Source: Chitinophaga pinensis
Lineage (GTDB): Bacteria > Bacteroidota > Bacteroidia > Chitinophagales > Chitinophagaceae
Length of the DNA stretch: 64,000 nucleotides
Direction of reading: 5' to 3'
Assembly (NCBI GenBank): GCA_945862385.1
Contig: CAMAXV010000013.1
Span: forward strand, 17,843 to 81,842
Below the pieces are notes generated by a model that searched no databases, was not told the DNA's origin, and worked only from the letters and a program-made list of their open reading frames with translations. Of the stretch, positions 46,441-54,503 are shown piece by piece. Position numbers and translations under genes: made by a program. Each line of letters starts with the position of its first letter. Position 1 is the stretch's first letter.

Positions 46441-47724
46441 ATGGCACTTGCACACCGCCGTAATTTTCTGAAAGCTTTTTCAACACTTCCTTTTTTATTT
46501 GCTGTTGATAAGGGTTTTGCATCTGAAGCTTTACGGGTGAAGCAAATGCTTGCTGCTGAGGGTCCGCTTAGCCATATTGATGATGAAGATTTCTGGTCCT
46601 GGATAAGGGAGGCTTATACTGTTAGTCCAAATATCATTAACCTGAATAACGGCGGAGTTGCACCACAGCCTAAAGTTGTTCAGGACGCACATATCCGGTA
46701 TTATCAATATTGTAACGAGGCGCCATCCTATTATATGTGGCAGATCCTGGATCAGGGGAGAGAACCACTGAGAGAGAAACTGGCCGGATTATGCGGGTGC
46801 GACAAGGAAGAGATTGCCATCAACCGAAATTCAACAGAGGGACTAAATACCGTCATTTTTGGATTGAATCTTAAATCGGGCGATGAGGTCGTTCTCACAA
46901 AGCAGGATTATCCCAACATGATCAATGCCTGGAAGCAGCGTGAAAAGCGGGATGGTATTAAGTTAATATGGGTAGACCTGAACCTGCCAGAGGAAGATGA
47001 AAACATATTGGCTGCCCAATACATTAATGCATTTACACCGCGCACAAAAGTAGTGATGGTTACCCACCTCATCAACTGGTGCGGACAAATCATTCCAGTC
47101 AGGAAGATTGCCGATGCTGCACATAAAAGGGGAATTGATGTAATTGCTGATGGCGCGCACACGCTTGCGCATTTTGATTTTAAAATTCCTGACCTGGGTT
47201 GCGATTACTTTGCATCATCCTTGCATAAATGGCTGAGTGCACCATTTGGCAGTGGGTTGCTGTATGTCAGGCGTGAAAAGATAAAGGATGTATGGGCATT
47301 GTTGTCTAACAATGAACCCGATGGTACTGATATCCGCAAATTTGAATCACTCGGAACCCGGTCATTTGCATCTGAAATGGCCATTGGAGCCGCTGTTGAT
47401 TTTCATGATACCATGGGTTCTTCCAGAAAAGAAGCCAGGCTGAGGATGTTGAAAAACTATTGGGTTGACCAGGTTAGGAACCATCCGAAAATCTCTTTTA
47501 ATCAGCCTGCAAGCAGTAATTTATCATGTGCCATTGCCAGTATTGCCATAGCTGGTAAAAAACCAGAAGAAATTTCCGGTGAGTTATTCTCAAAATACAA
47601 AATCCACACCGTAGCCATAAACTGGGAAAACATACATGGTGTGAGGGTCACTCCAAATGTTTATACTTCAAAAAAAGACCTGGATAAACTTGCAGGTGCC
47701 ATTCTGGCTATTGCAGGCAGGTAA
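46441..47724 (+). CDS. Class V aminotransferase-fold PLP enzyme with Tat-like signal
   Basis: A 427-residue PLP enzyme in the cysteine desulfurase/isopenicillin-N-epimerase group. The start at 46441 gives MALAHRRNFLKAFSTLPFLF, whose RRNFLK followed by a hydrophobic stretch resembles a twin-arginine signal. NLNNGGVAPQPKVV, INRNSTEGLNTVIFGL, DVIADGAHTLAHFDF and the PLP lysine in SSLHKWLSAPFGSGLLYV are typical. No Cys-loop of a desulfurase is evident near the C-terminus, so a desulfurase role is unlikely. An exported PLP enzyme would need cofactor-loaded folding before transport, which fits Tat. Substrate unknown. Confidence 0.88.
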   Translation: MALAHRRNFLKAFSTLPFLFAVDKGFASEALRVKQMLAAEGPLSHIDDEDFWSWIREAYTVSPNIINLNNGGVAPQPKVVQDAHIRYYQYCNEAPSYYMWQILDQGREPLREKLAGLCGCDKEEIAINRNSTEGLNTVIFGLNLKSGDEVVLTKQDYPNMINAWKQREKRDGIKLIWVDLNLPEEDENILAAQYINAFTPRTKVVMVTHLINWCGQIIPVRKIADAAHKRGIDVIADGAHTLAHFDFKIPDLGCDYFASSLHKWLSAPFGSGLLYVRREKIKDVWALLSNNEPDGTDIRKFESLGTRSFASEMAIGAAVDFHDTMGSSRKEARLRMLKNYWVDQVRNHPKISFNQPASSNLSCAIASIAIAGKKPEEISGELFSKYKIHTVAINWENIHGVRVTPNVYTSKKDLDKLAGAILAIAGR

Positions 47725-47750
47725 ATTTGAAAAAAACACTTAAAATATTC

Positions 47751-47778
47751 TTGATAATCCTTATTTTGTCTAACTTTG
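47751..47778 (+). promoter_or_regulatory. Probable promoter of rpsA
   Basis: TTG (47751-47753), 17 nt, TAACTTTG (47771-47778). The -7 element is perfect; the upstream element and spacing are weaker. Confidence 0.55.
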
Positions 47779-47820
47779 CAACCCCAAATCAGGTTGACAA
47801 AACAGCCTGAAATCCAAACA

Positions 47821-47828
47821 AAAGGAGG
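47821..47828 (+). promoter_or_regulatory. Strong Shine-Dalgarno of rpsA
   Basis: AAAGGAGG lies 9 nt before a GTG start. It fully matches the 16S rRNA anti-Shine-Dalgarno core, in contrast to nearly all other genes in the window. It supports the GTG start choice. Confidence 0.8.
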
Positions 47829-47837
47829 AAATTTATA

Positions 47838-49649
47838 GTGGAAGAAAACAACACACTAATGAATCCGTCAACAGTCTCCGCACACGATGATTTCGATTGG
47901 AGCATTGACAAGCGCAACGTTGCCCGTTACAACAACGAGGAGCAACTCAAGTATGATGCCGTTTATGAGGGCACATTTAAGCAGATCACAGATGGTGAAA
48001 TGGTTCAGGGCACCGTAGTGGGCATGACCAAGACCGACGTAGTGATCAACATTGGTTTCAAGAGCGATGGATTGGTTTCACTGAACGAGTTCAGGGACTT
48101 ACACGGACTTAAAACAGGTGACGTGGTTGAAGTGATGGTTGTGGAGAAAGAGGACAGGGAAGGACATTTGCACCTTAGTCGCAAGCAGGCCCGCATTACC
48201 CGTGCTTGGGAGCGTATTGTGGAAATGCATAAGAGTGGTGAAGTTGTTACAGGTTATGTTACCAGCAAAACCAAAGGTGGACTTATCGTTGACATCCTGG
48301 GTATGGAAACATTCCTTCCTGGATCTCAGATCGATGTGAAGCCAGTAACTGATTACGATCAGTTTGTTGGTAAGACAATGGAATTCAAGGTGGTTAAGAT
48401 TAACGAGGCCATCAAGAATGCTGTTGTATCACACAAAGCACTTATCGAGAGTGATATTGAGGCACAGCGTGCAGAGATTATGGGTAAGCTGGAAAAAGGC
48501 CAGGTACTCGAGGGCACTATCAAAAACATTACTGATTTCGGAGCATTCCTTGATCTGGGTGGTGTTGATGGTCTGCTTTACATTACTGACATCAGCTGGG
48601 GAAGAATCAACCACCCTTCAGAGGTGTTGAAGCTCGACCAGAAGCTGAATGTTGTTGTGCTTGATTTTGATGATGAGAAGCGCAGAATCAGCCTTGGTCT
48701 GAAACAACTTACTCCGCATCCTTGGGAAACTCTTCCTGTAGAAATCGTGGAAGGTGCAAATGTCAAGGGAAAGGTTGTAAACATTGAGGATTATGGCGCG
48801 TTCCTTGAAATCACCCCTGGTGTTGAAGGCCTTGTTCACGTAAGTGAAATCACATGGGCTAACACACCTGTAAATGCCAAAGAGTTCTTCAAACTTGGAG
48901 ACGAGTACGAAGCAAGAGTGGTTACACTTGACAAGGATAGCAGGAAGATGAGTCTGTCTATCAAGCAGCTTACTTCTGATCCATGGAGTGAAATCGAAAA
49001 CAAATATCCAGTTGGAAGCAAGCATTCCGGACTGGTCAAAAACATCACTCCTTATGGTGTTTTCGTTGAACTTGAACCTGGTATCGGTGGCATGATTCAT
49101 ATCAGTGACCTAAGCTGGTTGAAACGTTTCAATCATCCAACTGAATTCACGAAGTCTGGCAGTCAGATTGATATCATGATCCTGAATATCGACAAAGACA
49201 ACAGGAAGCTTCAACTTGGACATAAGCAATTGGAAGAAGATCCCTGGAATGCATTGCAGGAAACTTTCTCAATTGGTTCTGTGCATGAAGGAACAGTAGT
49301 AAAGCGTGACGATAAGGGTGCTGTTGTTCAGCTGCCTTACGGACTCGAAGGTTTTGCTCCTGCCCGTCATCTTTCCAAGGAAGATGGTAAAACAATCTCT
49401 GCGGATGAAACTGCTCAGTTTGTTGTAATTGAGTTCGATCGTAATGAAAAAAGGATCGTACTGAGCCATTCAAGAATCTGGGAACAAGTTGTTGCAGATG
49501 AGAAAGAAGCAGTAGCCAAAGAGAAAAAAGCTGACGCAGCAAAAACCAAAAAAGCGGTTAAGGATATCCAGAATAAAGTAGAGAAATCTACATTGGGTGA
49601 CCTGGGCGTTTTGGCAGAGCTGAAGAAGAAAATGGAAGGCGGCGAGTAA
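47838..49649 (+). CDS. rpsA: 30S ribosomal protein S1
   Basis: 603 residues from a GTG start supported by the Shine-Dalgarno. Six S1 RNA-binding domains can be followed, beginning near GEMVQGTVVGMTKTD, GEVVTGYVTSKTKGG, GQVLEGTIKNITDFGAF, GANVKGKVVNIEDYGAF, GSKHSGLVKNITPYGVF and GSVHEGTVVKRDDKGA. A lysine-rich helix (about residues 550-585) ends the protein. S1 binds and unfolds mRNA for initiation; in a lineage that barely uses Shine-Dalgarno pairing, S1-mRNA contact should be important. A strong terminator follows. Confidence 0.97.
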   Translation: MEENNTLMNPSTVSAHDDFDWSIDKRNVARYNNEEQLKYDAVYEGTFKQITDGEMVQGTVVGMTKTDVVINIGFKSDGLVSLNEFRDLHGLKTGDVVEVMVVEKEDREGHLHLSRKQARITRAWERIVEMHKSGEVVTGYVTSKTKGGLIVDILGMETFLPGSQIDVKPVTDYDQFVGKTMEFKVVKINEAIKNAVVSHKALIESDIEAQRAEIMGKLEKGQVLEGTIKNITDFGAFLDLGGVDGLLYITDISWGRINHPSEVLKLDQKLNVVVLDFDDEKRRISLGLKQLTPHPWETLPVEIVEGANVKGKVVNIEDYGAFLEITPGVEGLVHVSEITWANTPVNAKEFFKLGDEYEARVVTLDKDSRKMSLSIKQLTSDPWSEIENKYPVGSKHSGLVKNITPYGVFVELEPGIGGMIHISDLSWLKRFNHPTEFTKSGSQIDIMILNIDKDNRKLQLGHKQLEEDPWNALQETFSIGSVHEGTVVKRDDKGAVVQLPYGLEGFAPARHLSKEDGKTISADETAQFVVIEFDRNEKRIVLSHSRIWEQVVADEKEAVAKEKKADAAKTKKAVKDIQNKVEKSTLGDLGVLAELKKKMEGGE

Positions 49650-49675
49650 TCGCTCAACTGCTGATACATATTATC

Positions 49676-49706
49676 AAGGTCCTGTGGTTTCACAGGACCT
49701 TTTTTT
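49676..49706 (+). terminator. Intrinsic terminator of rpsA
   Basis: AAGGTCCTGTG pairs perfectly with CACAGGACCTT around a GTTT loop (11 bp), followed by further T. Confidence 0.95.
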
Positions 49707-49763
49707 ATATGCTGATGCCTCAACAGGTGTTACGTGATCCTGAATTATTTCTTACCTTGAATT

Positions 49764-50519
49764 ATGCTTGTCGATCGTTTGAAAGATATTGTAATTGTGA
49801 GAAAACTGATTTATGCTGTTATTGGAGTTATAACATATCCAGGTTTAGCTATAATCAATAAGATTAAGGTTTCTGGAACTGAAAACTTGGAGAAACTACC
49901 TAAATCAAATGTACTTTTTGTAAGTAACCATCAAACTTATTTTGCTGATGTGATGGCTATGTTGCACATATTTTGTGCAGTTAAATGGGGGAGGAAAAAT
50001 CGACTCGGATGGCCTGTTTATTTTTTGAACCCATTTGTAAATGTAAATTTTGTTGCAGCAGAAGAGACGATGAAAGATAATCTCCTTACCAGGATATTCA
50101 CATTGGCTGGTGCCATAAAAATCAAGCGTACGTGGAGAGCAGGGGGGAAGGATGTGAAAAGAGAAGTTGACGCAAATGATTATGGTAAAATCCTTGAGGC
50201 ATTATCCAAGAGGTGGGTAATTACATTCCCTCAGGGAACTACAAAACCATTTGCTCCGGGTAGAAAAGGTACAGCGCACATCATTAAGGAAATGCAACCC
50301 ATAGTTGTGCCTCTTGTTATCAATGGTTTTTGGCGTGCATTCAATAGAAAGGGACTTCGCTTTAAGAAGAAAGGAACTCAATTAAGTATACAAATTAAGC
50401 AGCCTTTATCTTTTACTTACGAAGAAAGTATTGATGAAATTCTTGAGAAAGTAATGGATGCCATTGAGCAAAGTAGTCAGTTTATGCTCAAGGGAAAGCA
50501 TCAATTTCCGGCTTTGTGA
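49764..50519 (+). CDS. PlsC-type lysophospholipid acyltransferase
   Basis: A 251-residue acyltransferase that should acylate lysophosphatidate or a related acceptor at the membrane. Motif I reads SNHQTYFADV: the histidine (residue 56) and aspartate (residue 62) are separated by five residues, whereas the usual spacing is four. Motif III is FPQGTTKPFAPGRKGTA with the acceptor-binding residues; a PIVVPLVINGFWRAF segment follows. N-terminal hydrophobic residues (about 15-31) could anchor it. Substrate specificity is unknown. It is divergent from nothing and stands alone after the rpsA terminator; it converges with the thioesterase gene 8 nt away. Confidence 0.87.
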   Translation: MLVDRLKDIVIVRKLIYAVIGVITYPGLAIINKIKVSGTENLEKLPKSNVLFVSNHQTYFADVMAMLHIFCAVKWGRKNRLGWPVYFLNPFVNVNFVAAEETMKDNLLTRIFTLAGAIKIKRTWRAGGKDVKREVDANDYGKILEALSKRWVITFPQGTTKPFAPGRKGTAHIIKEMQPIVVPLVINGFWRAFNRKGLRFKKKGTQLSIQIKQPLSFTYEESIDEILEKVMDAIEQSSQFMLKGKHQFPAL

Positions 50520-50527
50520 CCTACACC

Positions 50528-51043
50528 TCAGTCATTGATGAACAAGGCTTTCAACTCAGTGGCATCTTCTGGTTTCATTTTTTTTGCCAACACAAGTCTG
50601 AGCTGTCTTCTTCTCAGGGCACTTTCAAATACCTTTTTTTCATCTTCCGTTTCAGTTATTATTTCGGGGACTGCTCTTGGTTTTCCATTCGGGTCTAACG
50701 CTACAAAAGTGAGATACGCTTCATTGCTTTTGTATTTATATTGTTGCGTGAGGTCCTCCCCCCAAACTTTGATATGTATTTCCATAGAAGATTTAAATGC
50801 CCTGGAAATCTGTGCTTCGATATGCACTACTTGTCCAAGCTTAATAGGCGCATCAAAGGATATATTGTCTACTGAAACAGTTACACATGGGGCATTGGAG
50901 TGTTTTCCTGCAACCATGGCGGCTGCGGTGTCCATCCAGTACATGAGTCTTCCCCCCATGAGATTGCCATAAAAGTTGGTGTCGTTGGGGAAAACCAGTT
51001 CTGTCATAATGACCCTGGTTTCAGAAGTTTTTTTAGGTAGCAT
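50528..51043 (-). CDS. Hotdog acyl-CoA thioesterase (YciA/BFIT-like)
   Basis: A 171-residue hotdog-fold thioesterase of the YciA/cytosolic acyl-CoA hydrolase type. Motifs are MTELVFPNDTNFYGNLMGGRLMYWMDTAA, with the catalytic aspartate/asparagine in PNDTNFYGN and the GG helix, then VTVSVDNISFDAPIKLG. The C-terminal part is charged (ALRRRQLRLVLAKKMKPEDA). It probably hydrolyses acyl-CoAs in the cytoplasm. It follows the dipeptide epimerase gene by 6 nt on the same strand, so the two are cotranscribed. Confidence 0.9.
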   Translation of the reverse strand: MLPKKTSETRVIMTELVFPNDTNFYGNLMGGRLMYWMDTAAAMVAGKHSNAPCVTVSVDNISFDAPIKLGQVVHIEAQISRAFKSSMEIHIKVWGEDLTQQYKYKSNEAYLTFVALDPNGKPRAVPEIITETEDEKKVFESALRRRQLRLVLAKKMKPEDATELKALFIND

Positions 51044-51049
51044 GTTCAG

Positions 51050-52150
51050 TTATTTAATTGTAATGGATTCAGCGTCTTTCAAAAAATCGGGATCAATATC
51101 AGCACCAATGCCTGGCGTATCAGTCAACTCCAGAAAATAATTGTTGTATCTGGCGCCACCGGTTACAGGATCTGTGAGATGTCCAAGTAAACAGGTGTCC
51201 AAATCATAAAAATGTATGTTGTCGTGTGCCATGGCAAGATGAACTTTTGCAGTAAGCGCCAACCTGCTTTCTACCATTCCTCCCAGCATACATTTGACAC
51301 CGTATTTTGCGGCTGTATCTGCAATTTTGATTGCTTCACAGATACCTCCTGATTTTGCCAGTTTTATATTGATATACGAGCAGCTGTCATTTTGAATCAA
51401 CCGGGCTGCATCATAGTGGTCAAAAATACTTTCATCAGCCATGATGGGAATTCTAACTTGCTTTTTTAACGCGGGCAATAAATTGTCATATCTGTGGTGC
51501 ATGGGTTGTTCACAGAATTCAATGTTATAAGGCTCAATAGCATTTAAAACGGCCACAGCTGTGGCATAATCCCAACCCTGATTGGCATCTGTTCGTAATC
51601 CAATCATATCACCAATTGCTTCCCTGATAAGTCTGATTCTTTGAATATCCTCTTCACCATGCTTGCCGAGCTTAACTTTAATGGTTTTTACACCATCCGC
51701 AACGAATTGAACTGCTTTTGCCGCCATGGCTTCAGGACTGCTGATTCCAATGGTTAGATCTGTTTGTATAGTTTTTTTCTTTCCACCGAGGTATTGATAC
51801 AGCGGCATTCCTTTTTCCTGTGCTGCAATATCGTGGAAAGCCATGTCAAAGGCACTTTTGATTGTTGTATTATAAGCAATGAACTGATCAAATTCCAGCA
51901 TTCTTTCCTGAATCTGGAGTGGATCTTTACCGATGATTGTTTTGGCAAGGTTTTTACCTACCATGAAACAGGTATCCTGGGTTTCTCCAACAAGCATCGG
52001 GAACGGGGAGCATTCCCCCACGCCAGTAATTCCTTCATCTGTAATTACTTTCAAAAATATGTTTTCAGCTGCATTGCAGGTTTCTGTTGCAATAACAAAA
52101 GGTTCCATGGGGATGGTCAGCCTGTATATTTCTATATTTTTGATTTTCAT
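51050..52150 (-). CDS. Dipeptide epimerase (enolase superfamily)
   Basis: A 366-residue enolase-superfamily protein of the muconate-lactonising subgroup, most like L-Ala-D/L-Glu epimerases that act on murein-derived dipeptides. The start at 52150 gives MKIKNIEIYRLTIPMEPFVIA. Active-site elements are the KxK motif in TIKVKLGKHG, metal ligands in LRTDANQGWD, IEFCEQPMHH and MADESIFDHYDA, and the second acid/base lysine in INIKLAKSGGI. The C-terminal DIDPDF segment binds the dipeptide backbone in this group. It precedes the thioesterase gene by 6 nt. Confidence 0.9.
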   Translation of the reverse strand: MKIKNIEIYRLTIPMEPFVIATETCNAAENIFLKVITDEGITGVGECSPFPMLVGETQDTCFMVGKNLAKTIIGKDPLQIQERMLEFDQFIAYNTTIKSAFDMAFHDIAAQEKGMPLYQYLGGKKKTIQTDLTIGISSPEAMAAKAVQFVADGVKTIKVKLGKHGEEDIQRIRLIREAIGDMIGLRTDANQGWDYATAVAVLNAIEPYNIEFCEQPMHHRYDNLLPALKKQVRIPIMADESIFDHYDAARLIQNDSCSYINIKLAKSGGICEAIKIADTAAKYGVKCMLGGMVESRLALTAKVHLAMAHDNIHFYDLDTCLLGHLTDPVTGGARYNNYFLELTDTPGIGADIDPDFLKDAESITIK

Positions 52151-52182
52151 GTCAGTATGTTTATGCTGCTGCTGTCTCTGCA

Positions 52183-52190
52183 CAAAGGTA
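52183..52190 (-). promoter_or_regulatory. -7 promoter element of the dipeptide epimerase gene
   Basis: TACCTTTG on the minus strand, 32 nt before the epimerase ATG and just after the photolyase-like gene stop. No -33 match. It suggests the epimerase-thioesterase pair can be transcribed independently. Confidence 0.45.
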
Positions 52191-52195
52191 ATGGT

Positions 52196-53737
52196 TCAGC
52201 TTCTTTTCATTTCATCCTGCAATAGTTCACTGTCAAGCTTATCCAGAAAAAACTGTGCATTATCCAGTAAGACCTTTTTCTTTTCTTCATCCATTTTGTC
52301 AAATGTGTTTACCAGCATGCCTAATCTTGGGTTTTGAAGGAAAAACTTTCTGTGGGTGCTCATGAATCGCCAGAAAAGGCCATCCCATATTTCATGCCAT
52401 TGAGGCTTGCCTGAATGAGCCGATTCTTTTTTGTAATCACTCATCTTGAAAATATAATTACTGCCACTGATGTAGGGTTTTGTCATCATAATGCCTCCAT
52501 CTGCAAATTGAGTCATGCCGTATACATTCGGTACCATAACCCAATCATAGGCATCAATGAATAATTCCATAAACCATTGATAAACGTCGTTGGGGTCAAA
52601 TTCACAGAGCAAGAAAAAATTTCCAAGAACCATAAGCCTTTCAATGTGATGGAGATAAGCATTGGATTGTAGCTTTTTAATACAGTTATCAATAGGGGGT
52701 ATACCTGTAGTGCCATCGTAGAAAGATTTGGGTATTCTTCTGGTAAAACCCCAATAGTTACTTGTTCTTTGCTGAACTCCTTTCTGCAGGTAAACAGTTC
52801 GTATAAATTCTCTCCAGCCAATGATCTGCCTGATAAAACCTTCAGCTGAATTTATGGGAATTTTGCCTTTTTGTATTTCAGCTATTGTCATGTGAACTAT
52901 ATCCTTTGGGGTAATTAGTCCGATGTTTAACATGGGCGATAAAACACTGTGATGCAGGTACTCTTCTGTGGCTGGCATGGCATCTTCATAGTCGCCAAAG
53001 TTTGCCAACCTCTCTTTGGTGAATTGTTCAAGCAGTTTTATGGATTCGTTCTTGGTCCATGCCCATGGATATTTTCCATTATCCGGGTTTATTTTGCCGG
53101 GGTTGTTGCTGAATTTTTGCGATACATATGTTATGGCCTCATGGAGAAATTTATCAGATTCAGGAAAACTGATATGAGGTGGCTTGTAGTCTTTAGGGAC
53201 TTTTTTCCTGTTTTCATTGTCCATACTCCATTTGCCGCCTATTGGTTTTTGTTTTTCGTCAACCAGTAAGTCCAGTTTTTTTCTTTGATGTATATAAAAA
53301 TCAGTCTGATGGAAACGGGTTTTATTATTGAAAAAAGTGTTTCCGTCCTCAATACTTGTCAGGAAATCCGGCCCCTCTGCCATCGTAATTGTTATCTGGT
53401 ATTGTTTTGCAGCGCGTTGTATTCTTCTGTTCAGTAAGTAATCGTTAGGGTAAGCTATGCTTACTTTAGTTATACCCCTTTCATTTAGGTTCAGCATGAG
53501 TGCAATTATTCGGTTTCTGCTGTCTTCACTTTCAATATACTCAACCTGAAACCCCTTGCTGATTAGGGTAGCTTCATAGGCTTTCATACTTGCCCTATGT
53601 AGTATCAGTTTTTGTTTATGGAATGGATATTGTTTGAAAAAAAGTTCTTCTTCTACGAGGATAACGGGTATTTCGGTATGAAGCGCTGGGTGTTGATCAA
53701 ATAGCTGGTGTGGGAAAATGATGGATACGATCGACAT
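52196..53737 (-). CDS. Photolyase-related protein (CryPro/FeS-BCP family) lacking the iron-sulfur ligand set
   Basis: A 513-residue member of the bacterial photolyase-related family (PhrB/CryB type), which binds FAD and, in characterised members, a lumazine antenna and a [4Fe-4S] cluster. The N-terminal alpha/beta domain (IFPHQLFDQHPAL) and the FAD-binding helical domain are present: AEGFIRQIIGWREFIR, LHHIERLMVLGNF, DAYDWVMVPNVYGMTQFADGG, TKPYISGSNYIFKMSDY. The first cluster cysteine appears kept (C352 in IDNCIKK). After KMSDY the usual C-x2-C and CPF motif is replaced by KKESAHSGKPQWHEIWDGLF. The protein has only two cysteines in total (352 and 378), so a four-cysteine cluster cannot form. 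Confidence 0.9.
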   Translation of the reverse strand: MSIVSIIFPHQLFDQHPALHTEIPVILVEEELFFKQYPFHKQKLILHRASMKAYEATLISKGFQVEYIESEDSRNRIIALMLNLNERGITKVSIAYPNDYLLNRRIQRAAKQYQITITMAEGPDFLTSIEDGNTFFNNKTRFHQTDFYIHQRKKLDLLVDEKQKPIGGKWSMDNENRKKVPKDYKPPHISFPESDKFLHEAITYVSQKFSNNPGKINPDNGKYPWAWTKNESIKLLEQFTKERLANFGDYEDAMPATEEYLHHSVLSPMLNIGLITPKDIVHMTIAEIQKGKIPINSAEGFIRQIIGWREFIRTVYLQKGVQQRTSNYWGFTRRIPKSFYDGTTGIPPIDNCIKKLQSNAYLHHIERLMVLGNFFLLCEFDPNDVYQWFMELFIDAYDWVMVPNVYGMTQFADGGIMMTKPYISGSNYIFKMSDYKKESAHSGKPQWHEIWDGLFWRFMSTHRKFFLQNPRLGMLVNTFDKMDEEKKKVLLDNAQFFLDKLDSELLQDEMKRS

Positions 53738-53786
53738 AGCTAGTTAAACAAAAGCATGCTTCAAATGTTTGTTATAAAAATACTCC

Positions 53787-54503
53787 ATGGAAAAACTCAA
53801 TGGTAAGCGCGTTGTTGTTGCCGGTGCCTCAGGCGGAATTGGTAGCCATTTATCAAAGTTATTGCGCCAGAGCGGGGCAGAGGTCTTTATGACTGGTAGA
53901 AATGCAGAAAAACTGGCGGATGCTGCTGCTAATGCCGGTGTTCCGGAGGATCTTTGTTTTGTTGCAGATATAAGTGTTGAAGCTGAAGTTGCTTTGCTTG
54001 GTAGCAGGGTAGCACAGGTTATGGGAACTCCTGATATTTTGGTCAATGCTGCGGGTGTGGGAATTATTAAACAAATTGAAAACCTGACTCTGGAAGATTT
54101 CAATAGATCCCTCCAAACAAATCTTGTTGGAACATTTCTTTTGGTAAAAGCATTTTTACCGGGTATGAAAGAGGTGAAAAAAGGACTGATAATCAATATT
54201 CCCGGGGTATTAGGAAAGGTTCCTATGGCAGGGGCAGCTGCCTATTCTGCAAGTAAATATGGCATTGTGGGTATGATGCAAAGTATCCGTGAAGAATTAA
54301 AAAGAACAGAGATCCGGATCACCAATATTTTTATGGGTGGAGTAGATTCCCCATTCTGGGATGCGATTGACCTCAAGGTGCAAAAGGAAAAAATGATCAG
54401 GGAGGAAGAAGCTGCCAGGTCGATCTGGTTTTTGTGTCAGCAGCCAGCCAGTGGTGTTGTCAGTGAAATGGTTTTGCAGCCTTTCAATCACCAGGCTATC
54501 TGA
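53787..54503 (+). CDS. Short-chain dehydrogenase/reductase
   Basis: A 238-residue classical SDR. The cofactor motif is VVVAGASGGIGSHL near the N-terminus, NAAG (in LVNAAGVGII) stabilises the central sheet, and the catalytic YxxxK is in AAYSASKYGIVG. The catalytic serine position of classical SDRs near IINIPGVLGKVPMAG appears to be glycine or proline rather than serine, which could lower activity or mark a divergent substrate. The substrate is unknown. It ends exactly one base before the convergent mgtE stop. Confidence 0.88.
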   Translation: MEKLNGKRVVVAGASGGIGSHLSKLLRQSGAEVFMTGRNAEKLADAAANAGVPEDLCFVADISVEAEVALLGSRVAQVMGTPDILVNAAGVGIIKQIENLTLEDFNRSLQTNLVGTFLLVKAFLPGMKEVKKGLIINIPGVLGKVPMAGAAAYSASKYGIVGMMQSIREELKRTEIRITNIFMGGVDSPFWDAIDLKVQKEKMIREEEAARSIWFLCQQPASGVVSEMVLQPFNHQAI

